Both the position numbers and the translations under genes were made by a program. A stretch of DNA of 64,000 nt from Phorcus lineatus (taxonomy: Eukaryota; Mollusca; Gastropoda; Trochida; Trochidae), in NCBI GenBank assembly GCA_921293015.1, contig OV121092.1:27637264-27701263 (forward strand), read 5' to 3'. Each line of letters starts with the position of its first letter. Position 1 is the first letter of the stretch. The notes beneath the pieces were generated by a model. It was not told where the DNA came from. It did no database searches and worked only from the letters and a program-made list of their open reading frames with translations. Positions 58,760 through 64,000 of the stretch are shown piece by piece.

Positions 58760-60640
58760 TTGTTAATGTAAGTCCATGTTTAGGAAACATGGAACATATT
58801 TATAGCATCGATGAAGTAAATACATGAAATCCAAGCAACACAACCATAATAAATAACCTTGAAAACTATGTTTACATTTATCAAAAGGAAAACCATATAA
58901 TAAGGTATTCCAAAACTCAACTACAAAAACTTAACTAAAAGCTAAAATAAATAAGTTTTATATGGAACGATCATAAGATAATTGCAGCAGTCATACTGAA
59001 TATATTCTTAATCTTTTTATAACAAATATTACATCTACAATTGTAGTAGACATTAAAGGAGAAGAGTTTGCTGTCATCTAATCATTACATAATGTGTATC
59101 GTATGCTGATTGACAGTTTGAATATCTTCGCTTGGTGACTTTTTGGATAAATGCAGTCTCAGGCATCATATTGAAATGATTGACATGACATTCTTCATGC
59201 CATGTCAAATGTCATGTCAAAGTAACTTTCCTTTGACAATTTTCTCTCTACGCATAATGTTTATAACTATTTATTGTTTCGGTAAACGTTTCTGAGCTGT
59301 AATCCAGTACTGAGCTAATACACCCTGATGACAATACGCTTTCGATCGCTTTTGTGAATTCAGGGGACCTGAATTATTACTGATCTCAATTATAGCCTGA
59401 TAAGCAAACAGTCCGTAAAGATCCTCATTTGACTGCATATGCAGGTTTATTTTGGTTATGAAAGAGTCTAATGAAAGAGTATAAATGTGAATCTTTCAGA
59501 ATAAAGCATGTCCAGGCACCATAAAATGAGAAACTACACTTCATATTTCTCAGTTAGACTACCTCTTTAGTGGGAGTTAATTTCGTAAACATACTGTTTT
59601 CTCTGGCTTGATAGGCTCATCTCAGAAAAAACATCCCGGCACTTTCATTATTGCTGCAGATTAAAAGGTTCCGTGAATCTATTTGGGTGATTGAAAAATA
59701 GCATGGAATCAAATATTACTAAAATATGCAAGCGGTTAAAAAATATTATGTTGGGCTGAATTTGATTAACATTTTTGCAGGTTTGAACTCACGCTGTCAG
59801 CAAGATTGTGTAATTAAGTTTGTTAATTAGATCGTTCTAATGACATGCCGTTAGAAAAACGAAAATGAATTACTAGTTTTCTTTCCCAAGTATTGTTAGA
59901 GGGTTTAATGCTATTTCATTTGACACAGAAAGATCGTAGTGACATTACGTGCTTACTAAGATATTCAAGATAGAGAAGGCTCTCGTTTTAGACTTGCTAA
60001 GACTATAAAATACTACTATTACGCCGATAGTATTTTGGATATACTCTGAGCTTAAGCGACGACTTTGACATGATTTTTCATAAGAGACTCATATATAGAG
60101 ATTATTACCCGAGGAAGTGTGTCATATGACTTTGACGAAATGAGTGCGAATTTTTGTATTACCCGAGCGAGAGCTATAAGTAATAAATAGTTATTCACAG
60201 GACCCATTCGGAATTTTTTCTAACACAAATAGTTGTTATTGTGGATATGTATCAATATATTTTATATTATACCATACATACTCGCTACATACTCCTTCAT
60301 TGTTCAAAGCTGACATATTGCACTAGTTTCATGTTTTATTATTATAACAGTCATTTGCAACTGTTAACTTGATAAATAAACAGGATTTGGTGATATCACA
60401 AAGAGTTGTTGATGTTATGTATACTGTCAAGCAGTGAAACCAAATATTCATATGGTTGAGATTGTTACCTTTTTCTATCAGTAATAAAATCCCTCTATTT
60501 GGTTACTGCGCTGATAAACGTTATCGGCACTCTACGGTATGAATAGCTATAGCCACTTGGAAACTGGTACTAGCTCTCTAAGTACCTGCAAAAACTGCCT
60601 AAATTGGTTTGTTTCAACATAAAACAGATTTAGTCAGATT
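58760..60640. other. Non-coding with dispersed short element
   Basis: At 60100-60180 lies copy b of the short element also seen at 32392-32476 (TATTACCCGAG, GTGTCATATGAC, GAGCGAGAGC). A fragment like block X (AGATTAAAAGGTTCCGTGA) is at about 59657. No gene is supported. Confidence 0.4.
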
Positions 60641-60689
60641 TAGTGATTTAGTTCATTGATTTATGAAATTTATATATTGATTTGTTTAC

Positions 60690-61290
60690 AATCAGATCAT
60701 TGCTTTAGAAGTTTTAAGCCAAACAGGACTCGAAACTGTTTTCTAACAAGTCTGCACTTCTTACCAAAAAACACAAAGTCAAAACAAAAAAGTAAAAGAA
60801 TTATTTATCATGACACACCTTCGTGTACCAAATGTACATCTAACTACTAAATTTTAAAAAAATTAGATGATAAATTTAGAAGTTGTTAGCTTGACAGGAT
60901 TTGAAAACTTTTTCATGAAGAGCCCCATTTTTGAAAAAAAAATAAAAAAATTCAAAATTGTTTATCAAGACACATCGTTATGTAATTATGCATGTTCATT
61001 CCAAATTACGTCAAAATTAGATGATTAGTTTAGAAGTTAGGAGCCGGACAGTACTTTAAACTTGTTTTTAATAGATATCCAATTTTATTTCAAAAACACA
61101 AAGTTTTACAAAAATATTTTCAAAATTGTTAATAATGACACATCATTACATATATCTGATATTCCTAACAAATTTTAATTGAAATAGGTGATTAGTTACA
61201 AAGTTATGAGCCGGAAACGATTTGTAACGGACGGACGGACGGTGCCCATCATTATACCCACGCAGCTTTATTTATGTGGGGGATTATTAC
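60690..61290 (+). repeat. Tandem ~155-170 bp units ending in GGAC repeat
   Basis: Four units share TTTAGAAGTT followed by a GAGCCGGACAG-type motif at about 60704, 60875, 61029 and 61195. Each is followed by an AAACACAAAG and a GACACATC(G/A)TTA motif. The last unit runs into ACGGACGGACGGACGG, then CATTATACCCACGCAGC and GTGGGGGAT, which can form a short hairpin (CCCAC / GTGGG). Units ending in GGAC repeats are widespread in marine invertebrate genomes; the mobile family is not identified. Confidence 0.65.
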
Positions 61291-61779
61291 GTTAAGCGGG
61301 TTGATAATTAAATAAGCATGGTGTATAGTCAATTGTTCACAATGTTTGATATTTTGTTCAACCTCTCACCCTTTTTAATTATTATCATGAAAAATTTACC
61401 TTGGAAAAGGGGAGTGCCTTCAAAAACCGTGGATCAACTAGATAATTACAAGTTAATGATATGAATACCTTTAATATAAGAATATCTTTCTGAAAGATAA
61501 TTTGGACTGTATCTGAGTTGAAACCAACTATGTGAAAAGTGACAAAAGAACTTTTGAAAGCTTATTGAAATTTCCTATGGTATACTGTAACACAATAAAC
61601 ATGCAGCTACATTCTAGATCTAGAAGGAATACCCTAAATCTAATTCAGCACTATTAGTTTATTTCATCAAGGAGGAAGCTAGAGCTTTAACATATTACGT
61701 TTCACATATAATGTGATAATATTAATAATTGATGGCTTAATGATGACAAACATGATATGATATACATCAGTCCTGGGAC

Positions 61780-63660
61780 GCACTCAGTGATACAAAGCTA
61801 CTTTCTTTACAGGCATTTTAAGACAATAGATTTTACATTTTATAACAGGTACCATTGTAAACAACTTCAGACTGTAAAATCATCTTTTCTATTATAAATA
61901 CAGTAATACGTTATTGTTATTTAGATTATTTAGGTGCTCTTACGATTTTTATCATTCCAAAGATGAATATGTTTCACTAATGATAAGTATGAATATAATG
62001 AATATGAATCGTAGTTTGACATTTTGATTTTTCTTAAACGTTGTTAGATTTATATTATGTATATATAAATTTAGTTATCATTTTCAGCTTAATGTCTTTT
62101 GAAAGTAACCAAACCCCCAGTTGCCCCTTTATTTCTAGATTAGTTATTTCAAAACAAAATACAATAATAAAAAGGTATATTTTTACTCTTTTGCAAAATA
62201 TCATTTTGTGAAAAACGTATAAAGCTTCATATAGCACAATTCCATAAAAGGATATCTATATAAAACTGAAACTGATTTCACTTTCTCTTAATGCGATTCA
62301 CTTCATGGTATGTTATTGAATTGCTTTGTATTGAATTGAATTGTATTGTAGTGTAAGCTGAGTATGCTCGGTTTGAAAACTTTTTTAACTATATGACTGA
62401 GAGTGAGATACTGTTATCTACCTGAAAAAACCTATCTGGCTAAAGATACGATAATCTAAACCATCACTTTAGTGAGTAGAGACAGTATAGGTATACTTGC
62501 ATGGCGTCATCAGAACTATTTTTGAGTTAGAGTCTTTGTAAAAGCTTTCTATTCTAACTAAAGAGGTCAATTGCGAAAAAGAATACAAGTACGCTCATAT
62601 AAAAAATGTTCCGCCTTGACAATTACCAATGTTTAACTCATCACACAAAGTAGAATTTGGCTACGCCGCTCATGAAAAACCTACTTTTCTACCTCAACCA
62701 CTTCGATAGAAATGGTTGTCTAGGTAATACAGAAATCTTCTTTATATCAATGGCATAACAAACACAATTTTAATGATATTAACATGATTTCAATACTTCC
62801 TTTAAGGACGTGTCTATTTAAACATACTGTTTACATTTTTTAGAAGCATCAGAAATAGATGCTTTGACTTTTTTACAATAAACGGTAAGCTGAAACCGCG
62901 TATTATCAGGTTGGTAAGCTGTTAAACAAACGGGCAACTAGAGTACCCTTTAAGAGTTCATATTTGCATAACCGGAAAAAATGAAACGACTTCTAGAGGC
63001 TTCGACATGGAATATTTCTTTGACATCCTTTCTGTTACCACTTTTGGCATATCAAAGCTAGTCAGCTCGACTATAAACTCTTGTCTGGATATTGTTAGAT
63101 AGTTAGGAAGGGTGCAAATTGATGACTTTACTTATCATTTCTTTTCTTTGTTATGATATTTGTTTTTCTTTGTCAACTAGACAACAAATAATGTACCTGG
63201 ATTAACTGCTATCATGAGTCCTTATGATCTGTTGATAAACATAAACGTTCCCTTGTGTTTGATTACATCACTAGAACCATTTTATTTTCCAACTAGAGTC
63301 TCTGCTGGTGCATATTTGATACTAACACTTGTAATTCTTGCAAACGATTTTGAGAAATATTCATTGAAAATAGATATGAATCATGTATTGATCAGAGTTA
63401 GGAGCTGATAAGCAAACATGTTTATCTGCCAATGTAGCATGTTAGTGTCCTTCGAGGGTCGAAATGCACTCTCTGTAAATATAAAATGCTGAGGATATTT
63501 TATTTTTTTCATGTAGAAGCTAATGGTTGTTTTGGGATGAACGTGTTTTTTGTTTTAACTGATTGTTAGTGCTGTTACCTTCATCTAAAATGTATCTCAG
63601 ATAGTTAACTTTCTGTGTTATAAGTAACAAAAGTCTTTTAAAACTACCAAATTATTCTCA
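61780..63660. repeat. Diverged duplicate block X, copy 2
   Basis: Paralogue of 49.64-51.75 kb in the same orientation, about 12 kb away. The sub-unit (AATCATG, TTGATCAG, TGATAAGCAAACATG) is present near 62890 and 63378. No reading frame is conserved with the other copy. Confidence 0.8.
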
Positions 63661-64000
63661 TAATATTATTCTGTACGGTATAAACTTCATTTAGCATGCG
63701 TTTAAGGTAAATCAATTTTTTTTTCTTAAATATTTTCTGTAAAAATTGTTTTAAACAGAAGTTTAGTCTTTGATGAAGCTGTCAATGACATTTGGTTTCC
63801 TCCTTGATCATTTGGGTTAAGCCAGTTGCATAAAAAAATATCTTACTAGTTCTGTTCTGTTTTCTTAAGGAATGATCATTCATGCATACTGAAGGTGGTG
63901 GCAATGCAGAGTACATCAATATCAGTGAAGTTAAGCAAAAATGGACGAGGCTCGCTTGATTAATGGGTAAGCCGCTCATTAAATATAAAATGCTGAGAAT

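Overview
The window is AT-rich, gene-poor metazoan nuclear DNA, most likely from a marine gastropod. It has no bacterial gene layout, no operons and no long intact reading frame. The best taxonomic hint is a tRNA-derived SINE, seen twice, whose 3' end carries an AAGCGGCGTTAAAC motif. One copy then runs into a CACT repeat. From memory this tail is common in abalone (Haliotis) and related vetigastropods; that placement is an inference.

No complete host gene can be called. Four places hold short coding-like stretches that could be exons (7.4-8.1 kb, 11.8-12.3 kb, 14.8 kb, 38.2 kb). None has a recognised product. Almost everything recognisable is mobile DNA or its remains: two Tc1-like transposons (12.4-14.2 and 25.0-26.5 kb, both broken), two mariner elements (34.4-35.6 kb, and a truncated one at 55.3-55.9 kb), a deleted MULE-type transposon (41.2-41.9 kb), a hAT-like non-autonomous element (40.6-41.0 kb), a TTAA-flanked non-autonomous element (42.6-43.3 kb), a Ty3/Gypsy polymerase remnant (48.7-49.1 kb), SINEs at 16.2 and 46.4 kb, and several hairpin elements.

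Layout. 0-11 kb: mostly featureless, with a 34-bp minisatellite at 1.5 kb and two candidate convergent exons near 7.5-8.1 kb. 11-17 kb: a large palindrome, Tc1 element 1 and a SINE. 18-46.5 kb: diverged, roughly tandem copies of a multi-kilobase segment. Several transposons sit in only one copy, so the paralogous copy serves as the empty site and confirms the insertion points. 47-64 kb: a hammerhead-ribozyme hairpin element, the Gypsy remnant, a second set of diverged duplicate blocks and the second mariner.

The most interesting signal is RNA-based. On the minus strand at 47.87-47.92 kb there is a near-perfect hammerhead ribozyme core with a very short stem III, of the kind known from Penelope-like retroelements. 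It lies inside an inverted-repeat element bounded by (TA)n tracts. A related element at 43.7-44.9 kb has matching termini, a relict half-ribozyme, and two divergent unknown ORFs. A second family of ribozyme-like tails appears at 11.3, 18.8 and 21.2 kb.
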